Of a DNA stretch of 64,000 bases, positions 45,979 to 55,297 are shown piece by piece. Source of the stretch: CAZDKK01 sp964603725 (GTDB taxonomy: Bacteria > Eisenbacteria > RBG-16-71-46 > CAIMUX01 > WJJG01); contig CAZRWW010000012.1 in assembly GCA_964603725.1 (NCBI GenBank), forward strand, positions 33,052 through 97,051, read 5' to 3'. Position 1 is the stretch's first letter, and each line of letters opens with the position of its first letter. The translations under genes were made by a program, and so were the position numbers. Under the pieces are notes generated by a model. It saw nothing but the letters and a program-made list of their open reading frames with translations. It was not told the origin of the DNA and did not search any database.

Positions 45979-47262
45979 TCACGGCCTGGAAGCCCGCGCC
46001 TGGATGGCCACGAAGTCAGCCTCCGGGAGCGTCTGCAGCGTCGCGCTCCAGGTGGACGAAAGGCTGTCACCCATGACGAGGGTGGCGGGCACGGTGTACT
46101 CGTCTCCCGACCTTCTGACGACACGCACCTTCACGTTCCAGTCCGTCGGGACGTTGGTGGCCACCAGTTCCATCTCGACCGGCTCGGTGGAGATCAGCAT
46201 CAGATCACCGGGCGGGACAAACCGGCCCCGAGGGTCGGTGGGCACGGGCACGCCCGCCAGCGTGGAGACTCGGACGGTTGGGGCGGCGCTCGGCGGCCAG
46301 ATCTCCGCCTGGTCGTTGGTCAGGGGGAACATCTGGGTGAAGTTGGGGACGCTCGAGCCGCTCAGGTTGATGCTGTTGGCCTCGATGCGGATCCGCCCCA
46401 CCGCTCCAGCCTGGCCAGCTCCACCCGTGGCGCTCAGGCCAGAGGCGGAGCCCGTGATGGAGTTGGCGATCAGGCGGATGCCTCCCCCACTCCCCCCACC
46501 GCTGTCATAACCAGTGCCAGAAGCATCGTATCCGGCACCACCGTTCGCGCTCATGACTCCCCCGGAAATCACGGTGATGGTGCCGTTGGCCGCAATGAGG
46601 AACGCTCCCCCACCGCCGCCGCCGCTATAGTCGTAAGCTCCGTGGCCAGCCCCACCGGATCCCCCGATCAACGGCAGGACCCGGGCGTTGCCGTAGGCAA
46701 TCCCCGCCTGGGGACCCGCGCCGGCATCGGCATAACCACCTCCGCTGCCATAGCTTCCTGGGCTGTAGCCGCCTCCCCCCGGTCCCAAGCCCGCGGCGCC
46801 GGGACTCGTGGCCCCAAGGTACCCTCTCCCGCCCCGGAACCCTCCCGGTCCTCCCGCGGCGAAGTTGGCGCCGGTCAGGTAGTTCTGACCCACCAGCTTG
46901 ACCGTCCCCGCGATCGTCACGTCCCCCTGCACCAGCCACACGACCGGCGCTCCCGACGGATGATTGGTGAACTGCACGGTCCGCCCTGAGCCGATGTTGA
47001 CCGAGCTGTACTTGAACACGACCGCCCAGCGGTCAGGCCAGTAGACCCCGTTGCCCGAGCCCGTGGTGTCGGACCCGGTCGCGTACAAGGCCAGGGACAG
47101 ATCGATGGTCGTCGTGCCCGAGCCCGTCAGGTTGAGCACTCCGTCCGACCCATCCGAACCGACGTCCAGAGCCCAGGCGGGTAGCGCGACCCCAGCCAGA
47201 ACCAGGCCCAGTGCTGCAACCCGAGACCGACCCCAACCAGCTCGACACAGAGGATGCCACAT
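45979..47262 (-). CDS. Secreted glycine-rich surface protein
   Basis: 427 residues from ATG 47262, with GGGGGGGAAC upstream; the frame is open to 47580 but without a ribosome site. Signal peptide ends at PAWALDVG. A beta-rich opening (LNLTGSGTTTIDLSLALYATGS in parts; VQGDVTIAGTVKLVGQNYLTG) leads to a Gly-rich core (AAGGPGGFRGGRGYLG, GGSGGAGHGAYDYSGGGGGG, NGGAGYDASGTGYDSGGG) and an Ig-like C-terminus. Similar to right-handed beta-helix, Gly-rich exported proteins. Likely co-transcribed with the DAxSREFTVF protein. Confidence 0.75.
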   Translation of the reverse strand: MWHPLCRAGWGRSRVAALGLVLAGVALPAWALDVGSDGSDGVLNLTGSGTTTIDLSLALYATGSDTTGSGNGVYWPDRWAVVFKYSSVNIGSGRTVQFTNHPSGAPVVWLVQGDVTIAGTVKLVGQNYLTGANFAAGGPGGFRGGRGYLGATSPGAAGLGPGGGGYSPGSYGSGGGYADAGAGPQAGIAYGNARVLPLIGGSGGAGHGAYDYSGGGGGGAFLIAANGTITVISGGVMSANGGAGYDASGTGYDSGGGSGGGIRLIANSITGSASGLSATGGAGQAGAVGRIRIEANSINLSGSSVPNFTQMFPLTNDQAEIWPPSAAPTVRVSTLAGVPVPTDPRGRFVPPGDLMLISTEPVEMELVATNVPTDWNVKVRVVRRSGDEYTVPATLVMGDSLSSTWSATLQTLPEADFVAIQARASRP

Positions 47263-47521
47263 GTCCGTTCCCCCCCGATCATCGGCCGAATGTTCCCTCA
47301 CGCTTCCCCGTCGGCTCGCGGGGCTACCACGGTCGCTGCTCAGCCACCCCTCACCCCACGCGCCAGAGAGGCTCCTCGAGAACGATCTCTTTCCCAGGAA
47401 CCGCCTCCGACACAAGACGCGACAATTCCCCACGGAACAGGAAGCCGAAACGCACGGCACCTCGGCTCCCGGTTGACAGCGGCGTTTTCTTCCGGTCAGA
47501 CTTGTGCGCATCGGCATCGCC
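47263..47521. promoter_or_regulatory. Divergent promoter region; TTGACA-N17-TCAGAC before the kinase
   Basis: A possible promoter for the kinase gene is TTGACA (47473-47478) with TCAGAC (47496-47501), 17-bp spacing; the -10 is weak. The minus-strand promoter was not identified. No gene here. Confidence 0.35.
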
Positions 47522-50194
47522 ATGCCTTGGTGCCGGGCGCACATCGTGCTCTGTGGGAGGTGGCTCATCGGCGGCGGCACCTATCAACAGGCCCGCGACA
47601 TCTTCCTCGCGTCGCTGGAGCTTTCCCCCGAACAGCGGCCGGTGTTTCTCGACCGAGCCTGCGAGGGCAACGATCCCCTGCGCCGCGAGGTGGAGGCGCT
47701 CCTCTCTCAGCACGGGGAGATCGGCTCGTTCCTGGATCCGCCGGGCCGTCCCGGTCCGGGAGAATTGGAGCAGGGCGCTGCCGCGGTCCTTCCGCAACGG
47801 CTGGGTCCCTACGAACCCCTCCGGATCCTCGGCCAGGGCAGCATGGGCATCGTCTACCTGGCGCGGCGTTGCGGCCTGGCCGACACCGGCGATTCCCCGG
47901 CCCAGGTGGCGCTCAAGGTCCTGCGCCCGGAGCTCGTCTCATCCAAGTTGCAGAGCCGTTTTCGGATGGAGGCCGAGATCCTGAGCCGGCTCGATCATCC
48001 CGGGATCGCGCGGCTCTTCGAGGCGGGCGTCTTCGATACGCCGCAGGGGTCCAGACCCTACTACGCCATGGCCTACGTCGCCGGCCGCCCCTTGAGTGAC
48101 TTCTTCGCGCCCGCGCCCGGGTCGCCGGCGGCGGAGGCGACCGTCTCGCCCCCGACTGCGGGGCCAGAGGTCCGCGGCGAACGGAGCCGGGCCACGGACC
48201 GCGGCCGGCTGCGCCTGCTGGCCGAGATCTGCGAGATCGTGCACTACGCGCACGGTCAGGGAGTCGTCCACCGCGACCTGAAGCCGGCCAACATCCTGGT
48301 GGACGAGACCGGGCGGCCCCGGATCCTCGACTTCGGCGTGGCGCGGATGATCGACCTGGATGCCCGCGCCACGACCCTGATGACCACCGCCGGCGTCCTC
48401 GTCGGCACCCTGCAGTACATGAGCCCGGAGCAGGCCCAGGCCTCCCCGGACGCCATCGATGCGCGCTCCGACGTCTACTCGCTCGGCGTGATCGGCTACG
48501 AGCTCCTGACCGGTCGGCCTCCATACGAGGCGCCGCGCGACTCCATCGAGCGGGCCCTGGTGGCAATCTTGAAGTCCGAGCCCGCGCCGGCGGGAGATGT
48601 GGCGACCGCCCTGCGAGGCAACGTGGAGCGGATCCTCGCAAAGGCTCTGTGCAAGAGCCGAGCAGACAGGTATCAGACGGCCGGCGACATGGCGGCCGAC
48701 ATCCGCCGGCACCTGGCCGGCCGGCCGATATCATTGAAAGCGCCGCACCTGGGGCAGAGGATCGTGCGCACCCTGCGGCGATTGCCCCGGACGGCCGCGG
48801 TCGGGCTGGTGGTCGTCGTGGGGCTGGCAGTGGCCTTCGCGGCCTTCACAGTGTACGATGCCCGGATTCGTGCCCGCGCCGCGGATCCACGACGCATGGA
48901 GACCTCGCTCCAGGAGGTCTACACGTGCCTCGACGATGCCTACCGCTACCTGCATCGGGGAGGGATTACCCACGAAGGGGTTCAGAGGGGCATTGCCGCG
49001 CTCGAGCATGCCCGCAGCTTGCTGGCCAAGATGCCCGCGCAGCGGCTCACCCACGGATTGCTGCGCTTCGTCTCCTGGCGCATGGGTGAAGGGCACATTC
49101 GGCTCGCGGGGCTCGACCGGAACCCCGATGAGATCCGCACCGCCATCGCCTGCTGGATCGGCGCCGAGGGGCGCAAGCTCGACCCTGGTGCTTTCGCCGG
49201 CATGGACTCCGTCCCAGACCTCTTGGAGCAGGTCAGCCGGGTCGGAGCTCACCATCCCTGCGCCGCCATCGGCAACGCCTACGCGGAGCTGGCATCCTAC
49301 GCGAACCCGCGCGGCAACCTGGTTCTGTCGCGCGCCTACAACGAAAGCGCACTGAAGACCCTCTACGATCGCACCTTTCCCAACTACGTCCCCAGCAACA
49401 ACGCGCCCCTCTATCGCCGGCAGGACCTGGGAATGGTATGGAACGACCTCGCGTACAGCTACGCGTCGCTCGGCGCCGTGATCGACAGCCTGCCCCTGAT
49501 CGACCGCGCACTGGCCTTGCTCGCGCAGGCGGACACTGTGCAAGTTCTTCGGGAGTACGCATCCGTCCAAGGCTCCATCCAGACCCATTACGGGCTCGCC
49601 TGGCTGGAGCGAGCCGAGCGAACGCGTTCGCTGGCTGACGTCGATTCGGCGCGGACTCGGCTGGAAGGGGCCCGCGCCCTGCGGGGCGGGGCGGCGACTC
49701 GCGGCGGAGCCTCCGTGAGCGTTGATCTGGCCCGTGTATCGCTGCTGGATGCGAGTCTGCGTTCGCGTCCGGAAGTGCGGCGCCAGATCCTGGACCGGGC
49801 CGCCGCCGACCTCGACCTGGCCCTGCGGTCCCTGTTGCCTGACGAGAGCGCGCGCGAGATCGCCGAGATCCATCTGCGGACGGCGGAGGTCCTGGCGGAA
49901 CGAGTCCGGGCCGGTGCTGGCGGCGAGGGGCTGGGGCGCGCCGACTCCCTCCTGACAGCCTCTGCCGGCCTCGTGGCCTTGGGGCGGCACGTCCTTCACC
50001 ACGCCGCACTCGAACGCGTCCGCGGCAAGGTCGAGCGCATCCGCTGGGAGGTGACGGCCGATCTCGGAGCCAGGGAGCGCGCCAGTGCCGCCATCCGACG
50101 AGCGCGGGACATTCTCCCGCGGGATCAGGATCCCCACTTCCATCGCGTGCTCGACGAGGAGGCGGTTCTGCTCGGAGCGGCGCCGACGCCCTAG
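47522..50194 (+). CDS. Membrane Ser/Thr protein kinase with large extracytoplasmic sensor region
   Basis: 890 residues from ATG 47522 (GTG 47504 possible). N-terminal helical segment typical of ECF-linked kinases (ARDIFLASLELSPEQRPVFLDRAC in parts). Hanks-type kinase: Gly loop ILGQGSMGIVYLA, Lys in QVALKVLRPEL, catalytic HRDLKPANIL, DFGVARM and SPEQAQ. A membrane helix (VGLVVVVGLAVAFAAFTVY) at about residue 430 separates it from a 440-residue helical C-terminus that resembles TPR-like sensors. The catalytic residues are intact. The ECF sigma gene lies convergent 54 bp downstream; such kinase-sigma pairs are common in Planctomycetes and Acidobacteria. Confidence 0.9.
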   Translation: MPWCRAHIVLCGRWLIGGGTYQQARDIFLASLELSPEQRPVFLDRACEGNDPLRREVEALLSQHGEIGSFLDPPGRPGPGELEQGAAAVLPQRLGPYEPLRILGQGSMGIVYLARRCGLADTGDSPAQVALKVLRPELVSSKLQSRFRMEAEILSRLDHPGIARLFEAGVFDTPQGSRPYYAMAYVAGRPLSDFFAPAPGSPAAEATVSPPTAGPEVRGERSRATDRGRLRLLAEICEIVHYAHGQGVVHRDLKPANILVDETGRPRILDFGVARMIDLDARATTLMTTAGVLVGTLQYMSPEQAQASPDAIDARSDVYSLGVIGYELLTGRPPYEAPRDSIERALVAILKSEPAPAGDVATALRGNVERILAKALCKSRADRYQTAGDMAADIRRHLAGRPISLKAPHLGQRIVRTLRRLPRTAAVGLVVVVGLAVAFAAFTVYDARIRARAADPRRMETSLQEVYTCLDDAYRYLHRGGITHEGVQRGIAALEHARSLLAKMPAQRLTHGLLRFVSWRMGEGHIRLAGLDRNPDEIRTAIACWIGAEGRKLDPGAFAGMDSVPDLLEQVSRVGAHHPCAAIGNAYAELASYANPRGNLVLSRAYNESALKTLYDRTFPNYVPSNNAPLYRRQDLGMVWNDLAYSYASLGAVIDSLPLIDRALALLAQADTVQVLREYASVQGSIQTHYGLAWLERAERTRSLADVDSARTRLEGARALRGGAATRGGASVSVDLARVSLLDASLRSRPEVRRQILDRAAADLDLALRSLLPDESAREIAEIHLRTAEVLAERVRAGAGGEGLGRADSLLTASAGLVALGRHVLHHAALERVRGKVERIRWEVTADLGARERASAAIRRARDILPRDQDPHFHRVLDEEAVLLGAAPTP

Positions 50195-50248
50195 CCGCCT
50201 CGCGGCCCGCACCGGCCCGCCTCGTGGCCCGCACCGGCCCACCCCGCG
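50195..50248. repeat. Short direct repeat between kinase and sigma genes
   Basis: Two copies of a 24-bp unit (CGCCTCGCGGCCCGCACCGG, then CGCCTCGTGGCCCGCACCGG) directly after the kinase stop. Confidence 0.6.
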
Positions 50249-50785
50249 TCAGCGGCCGAGCTCCCTCTTCAGCCAAGCGCGCGCATGCGCCCAGCGCCCC
50301 CTGACCGTGCGGTCGGTCAGGCCCAGCACCTCCGCCGTCTCGACCTCGGTCAGGCCTCCGAAAAACCTGAGCTGGACAATCCGGGCATCCAGTTCATCCT
50401 TCTCCGCGAGCCTATTGAGGGCTTGATCCAGGGCGATCAGATCGACCTCGGGCTTCTCGGCCGCGGCCGCTCCCTCGTCCAGCGTGACCTTCTGCCAGCC
50501 ACCGCTTCGCTTGCCGGCCCACTTGCCGCGGGCATGGTCGACGAGGATGCGTCGCATCGCCTCCGACGCGACCGCCAGGAAATGCGCGCGGCTCTGGTAC
50601 TCCACGCGCGTCTGCCGGGAGAGTTTCAGGAAGACCTCGTGCACCAACGCCGTCGGTTGCAGGGTGTGATCCGGCCGCTCCCGACTCATGTGGATCTCGG
50701 CCAGCCGGCGCAGCTCCTCGTAGATGAGGGGCAGCAGGTTCTTCAATGGGGCGGGCGGCTCCCAGGCGGGTGGCGTGTCGCTCAT
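50249..50785 (-). CDS. ECF sigma factor (TIGR02999-like)
   Basis: 178 residues. Region 2: LLPLIYEELRRLAEIHMSRER, HTLQPTALVHEVFLKL, HFLAVASEAMRRILVDHAR. Region 4: LDARIVQLRFFGGLTEVETAEVLGLTDRTVRGRWAHARAWL (read in parts), with the HTH in the second half. This is the sigma group that is usually encoded beside Ser/Thr kinases, as here. No anti-sigma gene is present; control by phosphorylation is a plausible alternative. Confidence 0.9.
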   Translation of the reverse strand: MSDTPPAWEPPAPLKNLLPLIYEELRRLAEIHMSRERPDHTLQPTALVHEVFLKLSRQTRVEYQSRAHFLAVASEAMRRILVDHARGKWAGKRSGGWQKVTLDEGAAAAEKPEVDLIALDQALNRLAEKDELDARIVQLRFFGGLTEVETAEVLGLTDRTVRGRWAHARAWLKRELGR

Positions 50786-50901
50786 TCAGGTTCCCCACAC
50801 ACCCCAAACCACTTCTGCCTCCAACCTCGCACGCCGCCCATTCTACCGTGGCCGGAAGGTGCCTGCAAACCGGCACGCCGCTACCCTGACGCGGTGGTCG
50901 G

Positions 50902-51672
50902 TCAAGAGCAGCCGGTGGCGAGCCAGCGTGCCCAGTCCGGGCGCCCGTTGCGCAACGCTGCCTCCGCGGCGGCCGGCCAGTCATAGGCGATGGCAACCTG
51001 TTCCGCGTTCCAATCGCGCCCGCTGGACGTCAAGATGCAGTAGCGTGCGTGCGGCGTGCCGGCCTCCATGGCGTGCGGGCGCGGGATGTCATCCCGATAC
51101 GCCGGCAGCCCCACGCTGCCGGGATTCACAGCCATCCGACCGTCGGACAGTCGCAGCGTAGCGGGGATGTGATCGTGCCCGCAGAGCACGACCCGCGCCT
51201 GCACTCCCGCAAGCCGCTTCTCGACATCCGCCCCCGTGCGCCGGGTGGCCCCCGCCGCGGTGACGGCGTGGAGCAGATACTCATCGTCGCGATCCGGCGT
51301 GCCGTGAAAGAGCAGCAGCTCATCATCGAGGCCAAGCGTCACAGGAAGACCGGCCAACCAACTGAGCTGCTCGGGCTCGAGCTGCTGCCAAACATAGCCC
51401 AACGTCGTGCCTTGGGCTGCCGCCGCCCCCGCGGACCCAGGCTCGCAGAGCACGCGATCCTCATTGCCGCGCACAGTCGGATCGCCGCGGGCCATAAGCA
51501 GGCGCATCGTCCCGGCCGGGTCCAGGGGACCATACGCACAATCCCCGAGGTTGACGCAGCGGGACAGGCCGCGACGGGCCATGTCGTCCAGCACCGCTTC
51601 GAGGGCCCAGCGGTTGCCATGGATGTCGGACAGGACCGCCATGCGGCCCTCAGGGCGCTGGGATGTTCTCAT
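50902..51672 (-). CDS. Metallophosphoesterase
   Basis: 256 residues from ATG 51672, with GGGAG upstream; the longer frame to 51828 is not supported. Metal-site motifs in order: MAVLSDIHGNRWAL (DxHGN), VNLGDCAYG (GD), VRGNEDRVL (GNxD/E), LLLFHGTPD and LCGHDHIPATL (GHDH), then VNPGSVG. Calcineurin-like YfcE/diadenosine-tetraphosphatase-type fold. Cytoplasmic. Substrate unknown. Confidence 0.9.
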   Translation of the reverse strand: MRTSQRPEGRMAVLSDIHGNRWALEAVLDDMARRGLSRCVNLGDCAYGPLDPAGTMRLLMARGDPTVRGNEDRVLCEPGSAGAAAAQGTTLGYVWQQLEPEQLSWLAGLPVTLGLDDELLLFHGTPDRDDEYLLHAVTAAGATRRTGADVEKRLAGVQARVVLCGHDHIPATLRLSDGRMAVNPGSVGLPAYRDDIPRPHAMEAGTPHARYCILTSSGRDWNAEQVAIAYDWPAAAEAALRNGRPDWARWLATGCS

Positions 51673-51845
51673 CGACCCACTCCCGTTGATCCGGCGGTGG
51701 CCGATCCGCTGCAGGACGATGCTGGGCGACGCTCTGGCATGGCTCCGTTGCGAGCGCCGGGAGTATCGGCCAGGAGCGCGGCGGGGGAAAGCCGCCCTTT
51801 CCACGCGGCTCTTCGCGGCTCCTCCCATGCGGCTCTTGCCGTGCC

Positions 51846-52010
51846 ATGCTCACGGTCGCCCCTGTGCTGTCCTTCCTGGATGACGAGCGGGCAGTTCTGA
51901 TCCGGGGATACCACGATGCCTTCTTCGCGATGATCGACCGGGTGGCATCGGACGGAGACGCAGAGGGATCGGCCTACATGGAGATCGTCAGCTACCGCGT
52001 CCCGCGATAA
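51846..52010 (+). CDS. Small unknown ORF (54 residues)
   Basis: ATG 51846 to TAA 52010. The product (MLTVAPVLSFLDDERAVLIR...AYMEIVSYRVPR) has amino-acid use like a real protein fragment, with an amphipathic middle (GYHDAFFAMIDRVA). The ribosome site is weak. It could be a small gene or the remnant of a larger one. Not recognised. Confidence 0.35.
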   Translation: MLTVAPVLSFLDDERAVLIRGYHDAFFAMIDRVASDGDAEGSAYMEIVSYRVPR

Positions 52011-53305
52011 CCTGCACCGGGGTGCCCAGTCCAACCAGTCGAACCGATACGATCAGCCAGCCCGCGTCGGGGGGGGGGCCAAGCGCGCTGGGATCGGCAC
52101 CCCTGGCGCTATCTCCTTGCCCGGATGAGGCTTCAATGCTCCCCCGAGTCAAAAGGCCATTCGGGAAATGCAAAACCGCGGTAAAGATTCCCAAGGTCTC
52201 ATTCGGAGATCCAGAGGGATGGCCGAGATCGTTCGCGCGCCTCTCAGCAATCCCGAGGGGGCGCGCGAATCACCTGGACCCCACCAGGGAACCCCGAGCG
52301 GGCGCGCGAATCTCCTGGACCACCCCAGGGATCCCGAAGCACGCCCGAAATCCTTCGCGCACCTTCGGGCAACCCCGGAAGGGCGCGCGGATCTTCGGGG
52401 CCTCACCAGGGATCCCCAAGGGGTGCGCAAGTTCCGCTGCGCCCCGTTCAGGAAACCGCCGGGGCGGCCAGAGTTTTCGGCGGCGCCACAGCCAAACGCC
52501 GGCGAGCGTCAGAATCTTCCGCACCCGCCCATGAAGTCCCAAATGGGTGCGCGGAGTTTCCGGGCCTCACCAGGGATCCCGAAGACGCCCTGAGATTCTC
52601 GGCACGCGTTTCGGAAAGCCCTCGGGGCGCATAGGTTTGCTCAAGCATGACGTTGCAGATCCAAAATGACCCTGGGACAAAGTGAAATGCGCCTGCGCAT
52701 CCCGTGAACCCCTTGGCGACGCCTCCGGAGGCCGTATACGGTCTACAACGCGCGCCTTGAAAAGCACTTGGGGCGGTTCTGGTCTTGGACAAGCCGTGGC
52801 CCGCGGCGCGCCCTGCGACGTTCGAAACCCGACGGTGCCCGCGATGGGATCCGAGTCCCGTGAAGCCCCTTCGTCCGCAGGCCGCAGCGTGCGCCGGCTG
52901 GCCTCCGGAAGTCCACCAGGGCCCTAGGGTTCCCACCACTGACGGCACCGATCAGCACAACGGCCGCGGCCGGATTGGACCCGACGGCCCAGGAAACACA
53001 AGCAAGGCGGGGTCACGCGCTTGCGGCAGCCTTCCAAGCCGCAGCGGAAGCTCAGGCATCGAGCTTCGGGCGAGCCGATCGCGATGGGGCGCCGCGCGAC
53101 TTGCGCGGGGAGCGGGCCGGATGCGGAGGCCCACCGCACAGGGAGCACCGGCCCTGCTGGACCTCGCGAGCCATGTTCTGATCGCACTGGAGGGGGGAGC
53201 GCAAGGAGCGCGTCGTCCTGCGGCCCTCGGCGGTCGTGATAGTGCAACCTCCGGGGGCTCAGACCCGTCCTGGAATCGTGCATCCCCTCGACCCAGGAGT
53301 CCATC
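52011..53305. other. Long non-coding stretch (about 1.3 kb)
   Basis: No gene with start site and family signal. Frames stay open on both strands over the repeat array because of composition. It contains the 41-bp-period array (52162-52655) and then a stretch that shows weaker echoes of the array to about 52740. The last 250 bp before the esterase gene are ordinary. Confidence 0.7.
52162..52655. repeat. Degenerate tandem array with a 41-bp period
   Basis: Unit starts fall near 52162, 52205, 52245, 52285, 52326, 52366, 52407, 52448, 52489, 52530, 52571 and 52612, so about twelve units at 40-43 bp spacing. Consensus begins CAGGGATCCCGAAGGGGCGC and continues GCGAATCTTCNGGGCCTCAC. The palindrome GGGATCCC is kept in several units. 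Units differ at many positions, so the array is old or under loose selection. The period is not a multiple of three. Confidence 0.75.
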
Positions 53306-55297
53306 ATGCCTGCGGACCTTGCCAAGTCGTCGCTGTTGACATACTTCATGCTGACCGTCGCGATCGGTTCAGGGCTCGCGCAGGCCCAGTCAGAGGACCG
53401 CTTCGAGCGGGCGAAACTCGACCGTTCCGGCACCCAGGTCCTGGCTGACACCCCGCGCGTCCTTGAGCCGGCCGTCACGTTCCTCTCCAGCGCGCCCGAG
53501 ATCGACGGCCGTCTGGATCGCGATCTCGTCGGGCTCCCAGTGCGCGCGTTCACACGCGTCTGGAAGAGCGACGCCGTCAACCCGGATGTCACCTGCCACT
53601 ATCGCCTGGCGTACGGGGCCGAGTTCTTCTACGTCTACCTCGAGGCCGAGGCCGGCGAGCTCGCCTTCCGCGACCGCGCCTACCAGAACGGCGATGGGTT
53701 CGCGATGCTCATCGCGGGTCCGACCCCGGATGACGAGCCCACCGAGGAGTTCTATGTCCTGGCCTGCTCGGCGGTGAACAAGCCTGAGCTCGAGTGGACG
53801 CGTCACGTCTTCTGGTACTACAACGTGGACACGATCTTCCTCACTACCAGTGAGGGCACGCGGCTCGAGTTTCAGGCCGCGGACGGTCGGATCAGCTTCG
53901 AGCTCCTCCTGCCGTGGAAGGATGTCCGCCCGTACCATCCGTGGATCTCCCCCGGCATCGGATTCAATCTCAGCTTCGTCAAGGCCGTGGGCGACCGGGA
54001 ACGCACGGAACACAAGGTCCACCCTGGCACAATCGGCGCCGAGAACATGCCGCGCTGGTACGCGCGCCTGCGCTTCGAGGAGCCGGCGGTCGCGGGTGCG
54101 CCGCAGACCTTCGTGGCCCCGGCCCGCGGCAACCTCTCCGCGGGCGCGGCCTGGCCGATCGTCGCGGTGACTGCCGCGGCCGAGGGAATCACCGAGGAGA
54201 TCGTCCTGGAGGCCAAGGGGGCGGCGCAGAGTGCCACGGCGGACGCGCGGGCGCAGTACGCCTGCACCCGCGGGCTGACGCGCTTCGACTTCGAGGCCTT
54301 CCCAGCAGGGCTTGCCTCCGATGAGTACAGGTTGCAGTGGCGCGCGGTGCGCGGCGGGGTCGGCGGCGGCGAGTGGGAGGTCACGGTGCTGCCCGAGTTC
54401 GACGCCGGCGCGTTCCTGACCCGCCTGTCGGCGGCGCGCGCAGCCATCGCGCCGGGCAGCGCCACCACGCTCGAGTTCAGCATCGGGAAGGTGGCATCGC
54501 TGCTGGCGGACCTGCCCCCCTACGAGGTGGCCTCTTACGAACGCAAGGCCATCCTCAGGATCGACGAGCGGCTCCAGCAGGTAGAGCGCGCCGAGGACCC
54601 CTACGCCAGGTTGACGGGCTACATTCGGCGAGCCTTCCGATCGCCCCAGGACGGCACGCTGCAGCCCTACGTCGTCCGCGTTCCCGCCGACTACGACCCG
54701 AGCCGGACCTATCCGCTGATCGTCTACCTCCACGGCAGCGCGTCGGACGAGCAGGACATCTGCGGCCATCCCTTCATCAGCCGCGGCAATGCCATCGAGG
54801 TCGGTCCGTATGGACGCGGGCCCTCCAACGGGTTCGACCCCGCCGAGGCCCAGATCGACATCGCCGAGGCGATCGAGGACGTTCAGGCCAACTACTCGAT
54901 CGATGGCCAGCGCATCGTGCTCACCGGGTTCTCGATGGGCGGCTACGGGGCCCTGCGGACGTTCTACGAGACCCCGGAGAAGTTTCGGGCCGTGGCCGTC
55001 TTCTCGGGCAGCCCATTCTGGGAGGCCGAGGGCGCGCCCGACTTCCGCGAGGCGCGGCACCTGGAGCCGTTCCGCGGCGCCCATGTCTTCGTCTATCACG
55101 GGCAGCAGGATCGCAACGTTCGCTTCGATCGAATCGCTGAAACGGTCGCGCAGCTCCGCGCAGTCGGCACAGACGTCGAATTCCTGAACGAGCCCGACAA
55201 GGGGCACGAGGAGCCGAGCGACGCCACCATCGCCAAGTATCACGAGTGGCTGGATGGGGTGCTGGCGGGGGCAACCGCTGCGCACGATCCGGAGTAG
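53306..55297 (+). CDS. Secreted CBM9-like domain plus alpha/beta-hydrolase esterase
   Basis: 663 residues from ATG 53306, with AGGAG upstream. Signal peptide at residues 7-28. Residues 55-260: CBM9-like beta sandwich (APEIDGRLDRDLVG, CHYRLAYGAEFFYVYLEAEAG, GDGFAMLIAGPTPDDEPTEE, GRISFELLLPWKDVRP). Residues 260-430: beta-rich linker. Residues 440-655: alpha/beta hydrolase of the PHB-depolymerase/feruloyl-esterase type (LQPYVVRVPADYDPSRTYPLIVYLHG in parts), nucleophile Ser in GFSMGGYGALR, acid and His region HVFVYHGQQDRNV and EPDKGHEEPSD. Probably acts on extracellular polysaccharide esters or peptides. Confidence 0.85.
   Translation: MPADLAKSSLLTYFMLTVAIGSGLAQAQSEDRFERAKLDRSGTQVLADTPRVLEPAVTFLSSAPEIDGRLDRDLVGLPVRAFTRVWKSDAVNPDVTCHYRLAYGAEFFYVYLEAEAGELAFRDRAYQNGDGFAMLIAGPTPDDEPTEEFYVLACSAVNKPELEWTRHVFWYYNVDTIFLTTSEGTRLEFQAADGRISFELLLPWKDVRPYHPWISPGIGFNLSFVKAVGDRERTEHKVHPGTIGAENMPRWYARLRFEEPAVAGAPQTFVAPARGNLSAGAAWPIVAVTAAAEGITEEIVLEAKGAAQSATADARAQYACTRGLTRFDFEAFPAGLASDEYRLQWRAVRGGVGGGEWEVTVLPEFDAGAFLTRLSAARAAIAPGSATTLEFSIGKVASLLADLPPYEVASYERKAILRIDERLQQVERAEDPYARLTGYIRRAFRSPQDGTLQPYVVRVPADYDPSRTYPLIVYLHGSASDEQDICGHPFISRGNAIEVGPYGRGPSNGFDPAEAQIDIAEAIEDVQANYSIDGQRIVLTGFSMGGYGALRTFYETPEKFRAVAVFSGSPFWEAEGAPDFREARHLEPFRGAHVFVYHGQQDRNVRFDRIAETVAQLRAVGTDVEFLNEPDKGHEEPSDATIAKYHEWLDGVLAGATAAHDPE

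Noticed and set aside
52022..52593. Open frames over the 41-bp array
   Set aside because: The period is not a multiple of three, several frames on both strands are open together, and no ribosome site or family signal is seen.
52162..52655. A second or decayed CRISPR array
   Set aside because: Units are contiguous without constant-repeat/variable-spacer structure, and none resembles the I-C repeat.
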